Below, in pieces: positions 8,757 to 17,040 of a DNA stretch of 64,000 nucleotides. Numbering within the stretch: position 1 is the first letter of the stretch; each line of letters opens with the position of its first letter. Below the pieces are notes generated by a model. That model did no database searches and was not told the origin of the DNA. It saw only the letters and a list, made by a program, of their open reading frames with translations. The stretch comes from Methylobacillus flagellatus. Its GTDB lineage: Bacteria; Pseudomonadota; Gammaproteobacteria; Burkholderiales; Methylophilaceae. The DNA is taken from assembly GCF_005502435.1 (NCBI RefSeq), contig NZ_SCOU01000003.1, positions 310,001-374,000 of the forward strand, given 5' to 3'. The position numbers were made by a program, and so were the translations under genes.

Positions 8757-9760
8757 TGACCAAATCTTTTATGGATGACTTGCTGTTCAACGGCGATGGA
8801 TTTACTGTCTCTGGCTGGTTTTTTATGGATGGCAACCGGTTGGTCGATCGTGCAGCTTACAAACTAGACAATGAATGGCGGTCTGTTGATCTAGTTCGGA
8901 TTCCTAGGCCTGATGTAGCCAAGGGGTTTGGTATTGAACAGATCGATACCGGTTTTGAGCTCAGTTTTCCCTTTCAAGATGCAATGCGAATTTTTGCAGC
9001 TTCAGAAGGCGAAATCATGCTGTATGCAGCAGATCAGGAAATTCGCCTCGATATCGAACGTTTTCGACAGTCTGGCCTGCATGCGCGTATCGTGGAGCTT
9101 TCATCTCAGGCGGGGCGCATTTCACTCGCAGAACGCGAACTAAAGCGTGCGCTCGCTTGTTGGTTGATGGTGTTGATCGAAGGCAAGCGCTTATTTGAAT
9201 ATAAAGATGAAGAGCTCATTCTCTTTTCTTATTGCGCATCAGCCTTGCGGCGCAGCAAATTTGGGCTGCCGGAGAGTAGTTTTGATGAGATGGTTGAAAG
9301 ACTAGCTACATTTCTTGTCACGCCAGCCACCTACTATTTCTTATTAGCAAGACTGGCGTCGGCCTATGGTTACGACGAGCAAGTAGAGGCTTTTTTTGTA
9401 GCACAGACTGGTTCTTCCGCTACCGATAACATCGAACTGAAGGTGATCAATGCTGCATTCGAGTTCAAGCGCTTCATGCTAACCGACCATGCTAGTGCTG
9501 CATCGCCAAAGGCTGAGCTCGATGTGAAAATTTGGGAGTTCAAGCATTTGTGTCAGAGTTTGAGCAGTTACACCGTTTCACAAATCGAGTCGCTAGAAAA
9601 GTTGTGTGTTTTGCGTCAAGTGTTCTACCGCTTTTGGTGGGCATTGAATGGCAAACCCGAATTTATGCTGCGGCCAGAAGAAGTAGGCAGTCTGCAGGCT
9701 AGAATTGAAGCTGCTACATTCGGATTTGTGCCGAAAATTCCTGAGCATTTTATCAAGTAG
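8756..9760 (+). CDS. Unknown protein with N-terminal GW/RPDV/GF module; paralogue of 5626-6633
   Basis: The start ATG at 8756 overlaps the previous stop and has GAGGGAAG upstream; a longer frame from 8693 is less likely. The 334-residue protein begins with a beta-rich module carrying FTVSGWFFMDGN, RPDVAKGFGIEQ and TGFELSFPF. This is strikingly like ARPDVARHFGLN and LGFTLF in the glycosyltransferase at 13829. Residues from about 110 are helical and end in LCVLRQVFYRFWWALNGK, shared with the divergent paralogue. It lies 9 bases before the DUF1800 gene, in the same direction. No signal peptide is present. I infer a role in the surface polysaccharide pathway, perhaps binding glycan or a GT partner; this is not shown by sequence alone. 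Confidence 0.72.
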   Translation: MTKSFMDDLLFNGDGFTVSGWFFMDGNRLVDRAAYKLDNEWRSVDLVRIPRPDVAKGFGIEQIDTGFELSFPFQDAMRIFAASEGEIMLYAADQEIRLDIERFRQSGLHARIVELSSQAGRISLAERELKRALACWLMVLIEGKRLFEYKDEELILFSYCASALRRSKFGLPESSFDEMVERLATFLVTPATYYFLLARLASAYGYDEQVEAFFVAQTGSSATDNIELKVINAAFEFKRFMLTDHASAASPKAELDVKIWEFKHLCQSLSSYTVSQIESLEKLCVLRQVFYRFWWALNGKPEFMLRPEEVGSLQARIEAATFGFVPKIPEHFIK

Positions 9761-9769
9761 AGTGTCTAT

Positions 9770-11293
9770 ATGAAACTACTCCGAAACCGCTGCTTATCCT
9801 TTTTAGCGAGTGGCTTGTTCGGGGGGGTATTGTTTTTTTCTGCCAGTCTAGAGGCTGCTGGCAACGATCCAGGCTCAGATATCTCCTGGTTGAATCGGAT
9901 TAGCTGGGGAGCGAATGCTCACGAGTATCAGCAGTTAAAGGTACAAGGTCGTGAAGCTTATCTTGCTAGTCAACTCAATCCTCAATCATGGAAACCTCAA
10001 GGCCAAGTTGCCAAGGTTTTAAATGGTATTTCATTACCCGCAGCTTCCTGCGAAGACTATATTGCATCGAAGATCAGGGCTGGAGTGGTCGCTAATAAGA
10101 CGAGCGACTTGCAGGCCAGAATAGTAGCTACAAGGGAGTTCAACAATACCTTGTATAACCAATATCAAGATGGAGCCTTTCGCAGCTATTTGATGGCGGT
10201 TTATTCGCCTAACCAACTCCAGGAAATGATGACCTGGTTCTGGTTCAATCATTTTAATGTGTATCAAGGATCTTCATCTTTACGCGCCTCAGTCGCGTGC
10301 TACGAAAATGACGCTATCCGTGCTAACTCATTAGGTAACTTTAGGACTTTGCTGGAAGCTACCTTACGGCATCCAGCTATGCTTTGGTACTTGAATAATG
10401 ACAAGAATGCAGTCGGGCGTATTAACGAAAATTATGCCCGTGAGTTGATTGAACTTCATACCCTGGGGGTCGACGGGGGTTACACTCAGCAAGACGTGCA
10501 AGAGTTGGCACGCATACTTACTGGTGTGGGAGTCAGTGTGCAGCCGGTGGTTCCGGGCCGCAAAACAGCGGTTGGATACATTCGCGACGGTTTATTTGAG
10601 TTTAATCCAGGTCGTCATGATTTCAGTGATAAGAAATTTCTTGGTCATACCATCAAAGGTCGAGGCTATGACGAGGTCAGTGAAGTGCTGGACATGCTGG
10701 TCAGTCATCCATCCACAGCGAAGTTCCTATCGAGAAAACTAGCTGTTTATTTCGTCTCCGATACGCCATCGGACAAGTTGGTGATGGATATGGCCGCTGT
10801 ATTCCAGAAATCTCGTGGAGATATACCGCAAGTACTGAAGTTTCTATTCGCTACCGAGGAATTTAATCAATCCTTAGGCAAGAAATTCCGTAGTCCGTAC
10901 CAGTACTGGGTGAGCGTGGCAAGGCTATTTCCGCCTGAAATGCCTATTTCGCAGCGTAGACAGGCGTTGAAGCCTTTGGAAAGCATGGGCCAGATGATTT
11001 ATGGGATGTCTACTCCAGACGGATACTCCTTGATGTCGGCTGCTTGGCAAGGCTCCGGTCAACTGTCAGCGCGTTTTGATGCTGCTAAATTGCTGGGCCA
11101 GCAGGCCGGAAAATTGCTTACGGTGCATAGCAAAGATGCAAGCAAGCAAGCAATCAAGCTGAATAACGATTATTTTCAACAGGTGTTGAAGCCAACATTA
11201 AGTCAAAATACCCAGCAGGTACTGGATAAAGCCAACAATGACCGTTTGTGGAACACCTTGTTGTTGAGCTCCCCTGAAATGATGTACCGCTGA
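9770..11293 (+). CDS. DUF1800 family secreted protein
   Basis: The 507-residue protein opens with a Sec-type signal (Lys/Arg-rich start, then a hydrophobic stretch ending near SLEAAGND). The body matches DUF1800: WLNRISWGANAHEYQQL near the start, MMTWFWFNHFNVY in the middle, then NYARELIELHTLGVDGGYTQ and QELARILTGVGV, and late conserved FLSRKLAVYFVSD and FRSPYQYWVSVARL. The family is almost always next to a DUF1501 gene, as here (11 bases downstream). Its biochemical role is not established. It is probably periplasmic or exported. It follows the two-gene GW-module unit by 9 bases and may be in the same transcript. Confidence 0.88.
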   Translation: MKLLRNRCLSFLASGLFGGVLFFSASLEAAGNDPGSDISWLNRISWGANAHEYQQLKVQGREAYLASQLNPQSWKPQGQVAKVLNGISLPAASCEDYIASKIRAGVVANKTSDLQARIVATREFNNTLYNQYQDGAFRSYLMAVYSPNQLQEMMTWFWFNHFNVYQGSSSLRASVACYENDAIRANSLGNFRTLLEATLRHPAMLWYLNNDKNAVGRINENYARELIELHTLGVDGGYTQQDVQELARILTGVGVSVQPVVPGRKTAVGYIRDGLFEFNPGRHDFSDKKFLGHTIKGRGYDEVSEVLDMLVSHPSTAKFLSRKLAVYFVSDTPSDKLVMDMAAVFQKSRGDIPQVLKFLFATEEFNQSLGKKFRSPYQYWVSVARLFPPEMPISQRRQALKPLESMGQMIYGMSTPDGYSLMSAAWQGSGQLSARFDAAKLLGQQAGKLLTVHSKDASKQAIKLNNDYFQQVLKPTLSQNTQQVLDKANNDRLWNTLLLSSPEMMYR

Positions 11294-11304
11294 AGGAGCG
11301 AGCC

Positions 11305-12483
11305 ATGGATCGCAGAGACTTTCTTAAATTCAGTCTGGCCTTGTCAGCTACCGTAAGCTGGCAGGCGATGGCTGCAACTTCAACTGCAGGGGCGCCTAGG
11401 TTCTTGCTGGTGTTTCTGCGCGGCGCCTACGATGCGAATAGCTTGCTAGTACCTGCAAGCAGTCAGCTTTACTATCAATCACGACCTACATTGGCGATAC
11501 CCAAGGCTTCACTGTTGAGTGTGAATACAGACTGGGGCTTACATCCCTTGTTACGGGACAATCTCTACCCATTATTCACGAAAGGGCAGCTCGCTTTTAT
11601 CCCATTCTCAGGTACCGATGATGTCTCGCGCAGTCACTTCAAGACCCAAGATTCAGTTGAGCTTGGTCAGGCGCTGGATGGTCCCAAGGATTACAAATCA
11701 GGTTTTATGAATCGTTTGGCTGACATTATTGGCCCGCGCAAGTCGATTGCGTTTACTAAAGATGTTCCGTTAGTGTTCCGTGGCAAGGCCTCTATTCCAA
11801 ACCTGCCGCTCAAAAATGGTACAACGCCAGTTGCGTTCGCCAGCGCAGAGAGTGATTTGATCATGCAGATGTATGCTGGTACGCCGCTTGATGACCGGGT
11901 CAAAGAGGGATTCACCGTGCGTGATGAGGCCAGTCTAAGCATGGCGGGTGAGCCCGAAGAGGCGGCTAGAGGCGCTATTTCAACGCGTGGTTTTGAGGCA
12001 GAAGCTGGACGCATAGGTAAACTGATGCGTGAGCAATACCAACTCGGCTTTGTCGATGTTGGAGGATGGGATACGCATGTCAATCAAGGAGCGATCGAAG
12101 GGACCTTGCCTAAGAAGCTGTCTGAAGTAGCACGTGGCCTGAAAGTATTCGCAGATGAAATGGGCCCGGCCTGGAAAAATACCGTCGTAATGGTGATCAG
12201 TGAGTTCGGACGCACATTCCGCGAGAACGGTAACAAGGGCACAGATCATGGGCATGGCACCACGTATTGGATGCTGGGCGGCAGTATCTCTGGCGGTAAA
12301 ATTGCGGGCGAACAGCTTAAGCTTGAAGCTGACACTCTTTTTCAAGGCCGTGATACGCCAATACTCAATAATTACCGTGATACGCTGGCAGGCCTATTCA
12401 AAACCATGTATGGATTGAACCAAGCACAGTTGGAAGCCGTTTTTCCAGGTAAGCTGGTTCCGAATATTCACGGCATTGTGTAG
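11305..12483 (+). CDS. DUF1501 family protein with Tat-like signal
   Basis: The 392-residue protein begins MDRRDFLKFSLALSATVSWQ, a twin-arginine-type signal (RRDFLK), so export through the Tat system encoded at 33-34 kb is likely. DUF1501 hallmarks follow: FLLVFLRGAYDANSLLVP, SRSHFKTQDSVELGQ, DVGGWDTHVNQG, and VVMVISEFGRTFRENGNKG with DHGHGTTYWMLGG. The Asp/His/Glu pattern resembles the alkaline-phosphatase/sulfatase superfamily, which suggests a metal centre, but no activity is proven for the family. It pairs with the DUF1800 gene just upstream, an arrangement common in many phyla. A GGAG ribosome site precedes the ATG. Confidence 0.88.
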   Translation: MDRRDFLKFSLALSATVSWQAMAATSTAGAPRFLLVFLRGAYDANSLLVPASSQLYYQSRPTLAIPKASLLSVNTDWGLHPLLRDNLYPLFTKGQLAFIPFSGTDDVSRSHFKTQDSVELGQALDGPKDYKSGFMNRLADIIGPRKSIAFTKDVPLVFRGKASIPNLPLKNGTTPVAFASAESDLIMQMYAGTPLDDRVKEGFTVRDEASLSMAGEPEEAARGAISTRGFEAEAGRIGKLMREQYQLGFVDVGGWDTHVNQGAIEGTLPKKLSEVARGLKVFADEMGPAWKNTVVMVISEFGRTFRENGNKGTDHGHGTTYWMLGGSISGGKIAGEQLKLEADTLFQGRDTPILNNYRDTLAGLFKTMYGLNQAQLEAVFPGKLVPNIHGIV

Positions 12484-12600
12484 GCTCCGTGTGATATCAG
12501 TATTTAGATGAATTTAGCAGTAAAGGCTAGGAAACTAAAAATAATGCAGATAATAGTCATTGCTATTCATAAGCTTATCGCTGCAGGTTTTAAACAAGCC

Positions 12601-12646
12601 ACTCACCATTCAGCCTGCTTTTGCAGGCCAGCGTAGTGAGCTTTTA
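12601..12646 (+). terminator. Probable terminator after the DUF1800/DUF1501 pair
   Basis: An extended hairpin with an inner stem GCCTGC-TTTT-GCAGGC (12613-12628) and an outer CTCAC/GTGAG pair (12602-12606 with 12636-12640) is followed by CTTTTA. It lies 120 bases after the DUF1501 stop and 100 bases before galE. The T run is short, so strength is uncertain. Confidence 0.5.
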
Positions 12647-12744
12647 GCGTCGAAACATCAAGCTGTCGAGCTCTCCTTATTGGATAAATTTATTCTTTCA
12701 GCCCCAGTAAATTCTTAAACATTTAATTTTATGAGTGCGTTGTG

Positions 12745-13725
12745 ATGATTCAAAACAAATTTCTAGTGATAGGCGGGGCTGGCTATATTGGCTCGCACAT
12801 GGTGAAACATCTGATCGAGCATGGTCATCAGGTGGTGGTGCTTGATGACCTTTCATCGGGCCATGCGGATGCATTGCTGGGTGGCGAGTTGTTGGTGCAT
12901 GACTTTGCAGACCGCCCATTTCTGGACGAATTGTTCACCAAGCACCATTTTGATGGGGTGTTCCATTTTGCTTCGCAGATCCTGGTGGGCGAGTCGGTCA
13001 ACAACCCAGCCAAGTATTACCGCGCCAACACCTTCGCAACATTGGTATTGCTGGAAGCCATGCGCGACCATGGGGTGCAGAACTTTGTGTTCTCTTCCAC
13101 CGCCGCCGTCTATGGCGAGCCTGCCTACGTGCCGATTGATGAGGCACATCCCAAGATTCCGCTCAATCCATACGGCGCAAGCAAGTACATGGTAGAGCAG
13201 ATATTGTCTGACTTCGATCGTGCTCATGGCACCAAGTATGTGGCCTTGCGCTACTTCAACGCGGCTGGTGCCGACCCACAGGCGCGCATGGGCGAACGTC
13301 ATGAACCGGAGACACATCTTGTCCCGCTGGCCTTGCAGGCTGTGACGGGACGGCGTCCGGCACTCAAGGTGTTCGGCACCGATTACGACACCCCGGACGG
13401 CACTTGTCTGCGGGACTACATCCACGTGGACGACCTGAGTTCCGCACACCTGCTGGCCATGCAGTATTTGCAAGCTGGCGGTGCCTCACGAGCCTTCAAC
13501 CTGGGCAATGGCGCTGGCTACAGTGTGCAGCAAGTGATCGATGTAGCGGGCAAGGTGGCAGGCAAGCCGGTCCCGGTGGAGTACGCACCGCGCCGCGCTG
13601 GAGATCCTGCGCGGCTGATCGCCGATGCGACACAGGCGAAGGCCGTGCTGGGCTGGGAGCCACAATATGACGATCTGGAAGCGATCATCGGCCATGCCTG
13701 GGCATGGGAGCAGAAGAGTCACTGA
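12745..13725 (+). CDS. galE: UDP-glucose 4-epimerase
   Basis: The protein has about 326 residues, the usual length. An N-terminal NAD-binding Rossmann motif GGAGYIGSHMVKHL, the catalytic FSSTAAVYG serine/threonine block and YGASKYMVEQ (Tyr-x-x-x-Lys) identify an extended short-chain dehydrogenase. ALRYFNAAGAD and DGTCLRDYIHVDDL are typical of GalE. It interconverts UDP-glucose and UDP-galactose (or the N-acetyl forms) in the cytoplasm and supplies galactose units for surface glycans. GTG at 12742 and ATG at 12745 are adjacent; I chose the ATG. It stands alone between a terminator-like hairpin and the glycosyltransferase gene 103 bases downstream. Substrate breadth cannot be judged from sequence. 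Confidence 0.92.
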   Translation: MIQNKFLVIGGAGYIGSHMVKHLIEHGHQVVVLDDLSSGHADALLGGELLVHDFADRPFLDELFTKHHFDGVFHFASQILVGESVNNPAKYYRANTFATLVLLEAMRDHGVQNFVFSSTAAVYGEPAYVPIDEAHPKIPLNPYGASKYMVEQILSDFDRAHGTKYVALRYFNAAGADPQARMGERHEPETHLVPLALQAVTGRRPALKVFGTDYDTPDGTCLRDYIHVDDLSSAHLLAMQYLQAGGASRAFNLGNGAGYSVQQVIDVAGKVAGKPVPVEYAPRRAGDPARLIADATQAKAVLGWEPQYDDLEAIIGHAWAWEQKSH

Positions 13726-13828
13726 AGTAGAGTGTAGGCTATTCGCGGGTGTGCGTGCCGGGATTCGATTACAATCGAGGATACGCCGCCGTGGTTCAGG
13801 CCAATAAACCACTTCACTGCACAGGATA

Positions 13829-15760
13829 TTGACTATCGTTATTCCAGCTAATTTGCTGCGTATCAGTCGCCAGATCAGGCGCTTGAGTGCTCGCTGGTTA
13901 CGCGCAAATGCGACGGGGGGCATGGCTCTACCGGATGTGCAGGCATCGCCTGTACGTCATCTGGATGCGGCCGGTAACAGTCAGTTCCTCAAGCTGGATA
14001 GCGTGCAGAACCTGGATGGCCGTCTGACGTTGTATGGCTGGGTGACAGGGTCGCTGGAGCTGGCCTTGTTTGTAGGCGGCAAACCAGTCGATTGTTATAA
14101 GACGACTTCCGCACGGCCTGACGTGGCCCGTCATTTTGGGCTGAATACGACGACCCAGCTGGGCTTCACACTGTTCGCACAGGTCTCCTCCACACAGGAT
14201 TTGTGCCTGGGCTGGCGAGCTGGCTCCGCTGATCCCTATATCTTGTCCAGCCCCCTCAGTTTTGAAGTTCAACATGACCTTGGTTTGCAGTCTGCGCAGT
14301 CACTGCCAGGGTTGTGGCCTGATCTGCCTGACCAGATGCTGTCTTCCGACTGGCGAGAACGACTGGACGAGCTTGCTTATCCGCCCGAGACGGGCCCCTG
14401 TGCGATGGGGGCGATCGATAAAGTGCTGGTGTGCGAGCAGACGGGCGACTGGATCATCTACGGCTGGGTGGTGCATAACCCTACCGCCATGATGCTGATC
14501 GAGATGCCGGATGGCAGTGATCACTCGCTGGACGGCGCTTACCGTTATTACCGGGAAGATGTGGCCAGAGCACTGGGCGATGAGGCAGGTTACCGCTGTG
14601 GCGAGGCGGCGTTCATTCTCAAGCTGCCCTTTGCTCAAACAAGCGGTGCGATCAAGCTCAAGGTGCGCGTGGGCGATGAACTGCGTTATCTTTCTCTGCT
14701 GGAACCTACCCTGTTGACGTCGGACCCCGTGCTGGCAGCCAAACACCTGCTTGCCGTTCCTTCTGCCTTGTCTGGCTTGAGTCGGCGTATGCAGCGCGTC
14801 GAAAACACGATCATCGAGGGCTTGTTGCAGGCTGAAGTGAGCCGCTGGTCTCAGCTCGGCGTGACGCAGCGCCAATTTGGGCAAGCGCCGGCCCAGACTA
14901 CCCTGAGTATCATCATTCCCGTGTATGGCGACCTGCGGCTGGTTGAGCATCAGTTGCTCGAGTTCGTGATGGATGACTGGCTGATGGCGAATGCCGAGCT
15001 GATCTATGTCATCGACGATGGCCGCACTGCTGCCCTGTTTGAGCAGGAGATCGCTGCCTTGCACACCCTTTATCCGGTTGCCATGCAATGGTTGTGGGGT
15101 GGGGCGCATCGCGGGTTCGCAGGCGCATGTAATCTGGGGGCAAGTCGCGCGCGTGGCGATTACCTGATCTTCATGCACCATGATGTCATCCCGGTTTCCG
15201 CAGGGTGGGCAGCAGAGCTGATAGCCCCGTTGCAACAGCATGCTGAGCTGGGGCTGGTCGGTCCGCAGTTGCTAAGTGCGGATGGCACTATGCAGCACAG
15301 CCAGCTGGAGCTGGACTGGCATACGGCATTTGATTTGTGGACAGTCAAGGCGTCGGAGCGTGGCTTGCCGCCCGCATTGAACACCCGCATGCCTACAGCC
15401 TCGATCGGTGTTCCCGCTGCCTTGCTTTCGAGTGCCTGTATCGCACTGCGGCGTAGCCAGTTTGATCGCTGGGGCGGTTGGGACACTGCTTATCTGATGG
15501 GTGATTTTGCTGATGTCGACCTTTCGATGCAAGCGCACGAGCAAGCATCGCAAGTCGTCATATTGCCACAGGTGGTCATGGTGCATTTGCAGCGCCTCTC
15601 GCATGTGCAGCCTGGGGCTGGCGATTTGCGCAGCCGTATCGCTATCTACAATCTGAGCCGGTTCAAACGGCGCTGGTTAGGCTTGATCGCACAGCGTGCA
15701 GCGGATGGGCATGCAGGGTTTGCGATGCCAGCGAAACCAATCGGGAAGGAAGGCGAATGA
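13829..15760 (+). CDS. Family 2 glycosyltransferase with two N-terminal GW/RxDV/GF modules
   Basis: The 643-residue protein (TTG start at 13829; ATG at 13922 is an alternative) has three parts. Residues 50-150 carry LTLYGWVTGSLELALFVGG, ARPDVARHFG and LGFTLF; residues 190-290 repeat the plan with WIIYGWVVHNP and YREDVARALG. These beta-rich modules match the unknown proteins at 5626 and 8756. From about 355 a GT-A domain follows: LSIIIPVYGDLRLVEHQ, the acid pair in VIDDGR, GGAHRGFAGACNLGASRARG, and FMHHDVIP in the DxD position. It probably transfers a sugar to a growing surface glycan on the cytoplasmic side. The stop overlaps the next start (ATGA). Donor and acceptor are unknown. Confidence 0.82.
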   Translation: MTIVIPANLLRISRQIRRLSARWLRANATGGMALPDVQASPVRHLDAAGNSQFLKLDSVQNLDGRLTLYGWVTGSLELALFVGGKPVDCYKTTSARPDVARHFGLNTTTQLGFTLFAQVSSTQDLCLGWRAGSADPYILSSPLSFEVQHDLGLQSAQSLPGLWPDLPDQMLSSDWRERLDELAYPPETGPCAMGAIDKVLVCEQTGDWIIYGWVVHNPTAMMLIEMPDGSDHSLDGAYRYYREDVARALGDEAGYRCGEAAFILKLPFAQTSGAIKLKVRVGDELRYLSLLEPTLLTSDPVLAAKHLLAVPSALSGLSRRMQRVENTIIEGLLQAEVSRWSQLGVTQRQFGQAPAQTTLSIIIPVYGDLRLVEHQLLEFVMDDWLMANAELIYVIDDGRTAALFEQEIAALHTLYPVAMQWLWGGAHRGFAGACNLGASRARGDYLIFMHHDVIPVSAGWAAELIAPLQQHAELGLVGPQLLSADGTMQHSQLELDWHTAFDLWTVKASERGLPPALNTRMPTASIGVPAALLSSACIALRRSQFDRWGGWDTAYLMGDFADVDLSMQAHEQASQVVILPQVVMVHLQRLSHVQPGAGDLRSRIAIYNLSRFKRRWLGLIAQRAADGHAGFAMPAKPIGKEGE

Positions 15761-17040
15761 GCCAGTCTGAACGCATTCTGGTGATGGCGCATGCGCACCC
15801 GGATTTAAGCCTGGGTGGCGGCGAGATCGCCGCTTACAATCTGTTCAACGCCTATCGGCAGGACGAGGGTGTTGCAGCAGCATGGTTCCTGGCGCGTGCC
15901 GATCTTGGGGCCGGTGTCACAGGCGAGATCAGTCTGCGACGTGAGGACGAGTACCTCTGGCAACAGGCAAGTATGGACAACTTTCGCATGAAGGCGCGTG
16001 ATCAAGCGTCGTTGACCGGCGCGTTCGCTGATCTATTGCGGGCGCTGAGACCGACGGTAGTGCATGCGCACCATTATTTACATCTGGGCCTGGAGTTTCT
16101 GCGCGTGATCAAGGCGGTCGATCCCACCATCCGCATTTATCTTACGCTGCATGAGTTCCTCGCGATCTGCCTGAACGATGGCCAGATGATCAAAGCCGGC
16201 AGTTTCAAGCTATGCGAACAATCGAGCCTGCAGGATTGCCACCGCTGTTTTCCCGATAAAACGCCAGCTGATTTCTGGCTGCGAAAACACTATTTTCAGC
16301 GCCACTTCGATCTGGTCGATGGCTTCATCTCGCCCTCCGAATTCCTGCGTCAGCGCTACATAACCTGGGGGATTCCGTCTGAGCGTATCGTGATGATAGA
16401 AAATGGTCAGGCGATTTCACCCAAGCTGCCACCACGTAAGCTGGCGGCCAACGAATCACGTAACCGCTTTGCGTTCTTTGGACAGATCAACCCATACAAG
16501 GGCATCGATCTGCTGCTGGAATCACTGATGCTGATCCCGACAGAGCAACGCCAGAATCTGCTAGTGCAGATACACGGCGCCAACCTGCATACCCAGTCCA
16601 TCCCGTTCCAGGAAAAGATAGCGGCATTGCGTGCGCCGCTTGAGGCGGAGGGGGTGCTGCAGTGGGTCGGCCCCTACCAGCCACACGAGCTGCACAGCCG
16701 CATGCAGGCTATCGATTGGGTGCTGGTGCCTTCCATCTGGTGGGAAAACTCGCCCATGGTGATACAGGAGGCGTTCGTGTGCGGCCGCCCGGTGATCGCC
16801 TCCGATATTGGCGGCATGGCAGAGAAAGTGAAAGATGGCGTGAACGGCCTGTCGGTAGCGATGGGCAATCGCCTGGCATGGTCAACGGCACTGCAGCGTG
16901 CCGCCGCGATGACCGATGACTGGGACTTGCTGACTAGCGGTATCCGCGCACCACTGAGTTATGGCCAGTGCGCGGACGCGCATCTGCAGGTGTTCACGCG
17001 CATGGTGTCCCGTCAGTCACTGGACGATGTTCAATCGTGA
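15757..17040 (+). CDS. Family 4 (GT-B) glycosyltransferase
   Basis: The 427-residue protein has a GT-B layout. The N-terminal domain starts with ILVMAHAHPDLSLGGGEIAA, the acceptor-side Gly-rich loop, then VVHAHHYLHLGLEFL. The C-terminal domain has RFAFFGQINPYKGIDLLLES, LVQIHGAN, and VLVPSIWWENSPMVIQEAF with CGRPVIASDIGGM, the E-x7-E region that binds the nucleotide sugar. It is a retaining GT4-type enzyme acting in the cytoplasm. The start is coupled to the preceding glycosyltransferase by an ATGA overlap, so the two probably work in one glycan. The 3' end overlaps the convergent gene at 17031 by 10 bases. The sugar specificity is unknown. Confidence 0.88.
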   Translation: MSQSERILVMAHAHPDLSLGGGEIAAYNLFNAYRQDEGVAAAWFLARADLGAGVTGEISLRREDEYLWQQASMDNFRMKARDQASLTGAFADLLRALRPTVVHAHHYLHLGLEFLRVIKAVDPTIRIYLTLHEFLAICLNDGQMIKAGSFKLCEQSSLQDCHRCFPDKTPADFWLRKHYFQRHFDLVDGFISPSEFLRQRYITWGIPSERIVMIENGQAISPKLPPRKLAANESRNRFAFFGQINPYKGIDLLLESLMLIPTEQRQNLLVQIHGANLHTQSIPFQEKIAALRAPLEAEGVLQWVGPYQPHELHSRMQAIDWVLVPSIWWENSPMVIQEAFVCGRPVIASDIGGMAEKVKDGVNGLSVAMGNRLAWSTALQRAAAMTDDWDLLTSGIRAPLSYGQCADAHLQVFTRMVSRQSLDDVQS

